Below, one piece after another: positions 63,318 through 64,000 of a stretch of DNA of 64,000 bases. Below the pieces are notes generated by a model that searched no databases, was not told where the DNA came from, and saw nothing but the letters and a program-made list of their open reading frames with translations. Position 1 is the stretch's first letter; the number at the start of each line of letters is the position of its first letter. The translations under genes were made by a program, and so were the position numbers. Source of the DNA: an uncultured Methanobrevibacter sp. (GTDB lineage Archaea; Methanobacteriota; Methanobacteria; Methanobacteriales; Methanobacteriaceae); NCBI RefSeq assembly GCF_946404245.1, contig NZ_CAMJCX010000003.1, positions 1 to 64,000 of the forward strand, read 5' to 3'.

Positions 63318-63557
63318 TTATCCAATATAATGTATTTCTGCAAGAACATCATTTCTTAAATCAAAATATTCTCCAGCAATACAACATTCATACCCATCAA
63401 TTAGAATTTTAGCATTTTTACTAATCGTGATGCTTCTAAAATTTTTAAATAAAATTCTTATTTCTTTGATATGTACTGGATGTAATTTAAGACTTTCAAA
63501 TGTACTGTATACAGAATTTAATTCTTGGATTCTATTAATAATTGTTATTTCTACCAT
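63318..63557 (-). CDS. Small hypothetical protein
   Basis: A 79-aa protein starting after GTGATAAT. It is predicted mixed alpha/beta (MVEITIINRIQELNSVYSTF, FRSITISKNAKILIDGYECC, GEYFDLRNDVLAEIHYI). One CC pair is present. It lies upstream of the DUF4062 gene by about 290 bases with no ORF between. No family is recognised; the size is that of antitoxins or immunity factors, but this is weak. Confidence 0.55.
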   Translation of the reverse strand: MVEITIINRIQELNSVYSTFESLKLHPVHIKEIRILFKNFRSITISKNAKILIDGYECCIAGEYFDLRNDVLAEIHYIG

Positions 63558-63611
63558 ATTATCACAATAAATACTGTCTTTTTGTATTTATAAAACCATT
63601 TATTCAAAAAG

Positions 63612-63974
63612 TTATGCTGAAGATACTTGCAAATAAATTTGCACAACTATTAAAATAAGATTTGCAATACTTACAAACAACATTACCCTAGTCAATGAAT
63701 ATGTTGATTTATTTAACTCAAAACTAGACTTATTCAACTCTGCAGATTCCTCTTCAGATCTTTTAACATAATTAAATAATTTAACATTGCTTATTATTTG
63801 TGAAGTCTCTGCAGGAGAACAGTAATTTGGAGATTCATAGGATCTTGGAATATGAGATGCACTAAACTGGCTTTTAGTGAGTTCATGTTTAAATGTGCAT
63901 TTTCCCCGAATATTATCTAATTGTTTACAATATCTATAAGCAGGACAAAATCCGTAACCTGTAATAGTTTCCAT
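63612..63974 (-). CDS. Small protein with N-terminal cysteines and a C-terminal membrane helix
   Basis: The 120-aa protein starts after AGAGGAATCTAATTTT. The N-terminal 40 residues have four cysteines and a histidine (GFCPAYRYCKQLDN, GKCTFKH, NYCSP), perhaps a metal-binding site. A helical linker (SEEESAELNKSSFELNKSTY) leads to one hydrophobic helix near the C-terminus (VMLFVSIANLILIVVQIYL). The short tail SSA leaves the N-terminus probably cytoplasmic. Such a tail-anchored small protein beside NTPase defence genes could be an effector or sensor; that is inference. Confidence 0.6.
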   Translation of the reverse strand: METITGYGFCPAYRYCKQLDNIRGKCTFKHELTKSQFSASHIPRSYESPNYCSPAETSQIISNVKLFNYVKRSEEESAELNKSSFELNKSTYSLTRVMLFVSIANLILIVVQIYLQVSSA

Positions 63975-64000
63975 AAAATTAGATTCCTCTAGTCTTTGTT

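Overview
The window reads as part of the chromosome of an AT-rich methanogenic archaeon of the Methanobacteriales, most like Methanobrevibacter. The grounds are: archaeal-type information genes (L21e, RpoF, RpoL, TFS, Csl4, SRP54, Pus10, Dph2, Sec61-beta); GGTGAT-type ribosome binding sites; a V4R-domain regulator of the kind known from methanogens (MsvR family); and giant adhesin-like surface proteins with C-terminal Ig-like domains. The species assignment is inference; no search was run. Region 1 (1-30.3 kb) is a dense core backbone. It starts inside nrdD and carries rpl21e-rpoF, DUF655-ksgA-methyltransferase, the lysine genes dapF and lysA, argD, a cyclophilin, an efflux transporter, an OGG1-type glycosylase and hisF. 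A reverse-strand block follows (srp54-pus10-moaC-sec61beta), then hpt-dph2-csl4-rpoL-nudix-TFS, a tRNA-Arg(TCG), an XPD/DinG helicase, cbiL, the V4R regulator, tatD, and two enzymes that both act on t6A37 of tRNA (TcdA-like and TrmO). Several operons end in hairpins that contain the stop codon and are followed by a T tract. Region 2 (30.3-38.3 kb) is accessory. It has a DUF2283 two-gene module resembling a toxin-antitoxin pair, a 1 kb gene-free stretch with palindromes, and a 37-aa ORF translationally coupled to a plasmid/phage-like AAA+ protein, followed by a hairpin-rich spacer with GAAAAGAC repeats that could be a replication origin. Next come a zinc-binding small protein, an orphan 316-aa protein, and an XRE/ImmA-type peptidase/PIN trio. 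Region 3 (38.3-54.4 kb) concerns the cell surface: a TolQ/ExbB-like channel protein with a DUF2149 partner, and four adhesin-like genes (2063, 1571, 361 and 675 aa). The 1571-aa protein carries a perfect 369-bp in-frame tandem duplication and a coiled-coil stalk of 28-residue repeats packed with N-glycosylation sequons. A G8 tract lies between two divergent adhesin genes. Region 4 (54.4-64 kb) is a very AT-rich reverse-strand cluster: a 1542-aa protein with an apparent PD-(D/E)xK nuclease and STAND-type NTPase (Avs-like), a KAP NTPase with a C-terminal zinc ribbon, a DUF4062-GHKL ATPase-winged helix protein, and two small proteins, one with a C-terminal membrane segment. This looks like a defence island and is the best candidate here for an undescribed multi-gene system; that function is inferred from domain content only.
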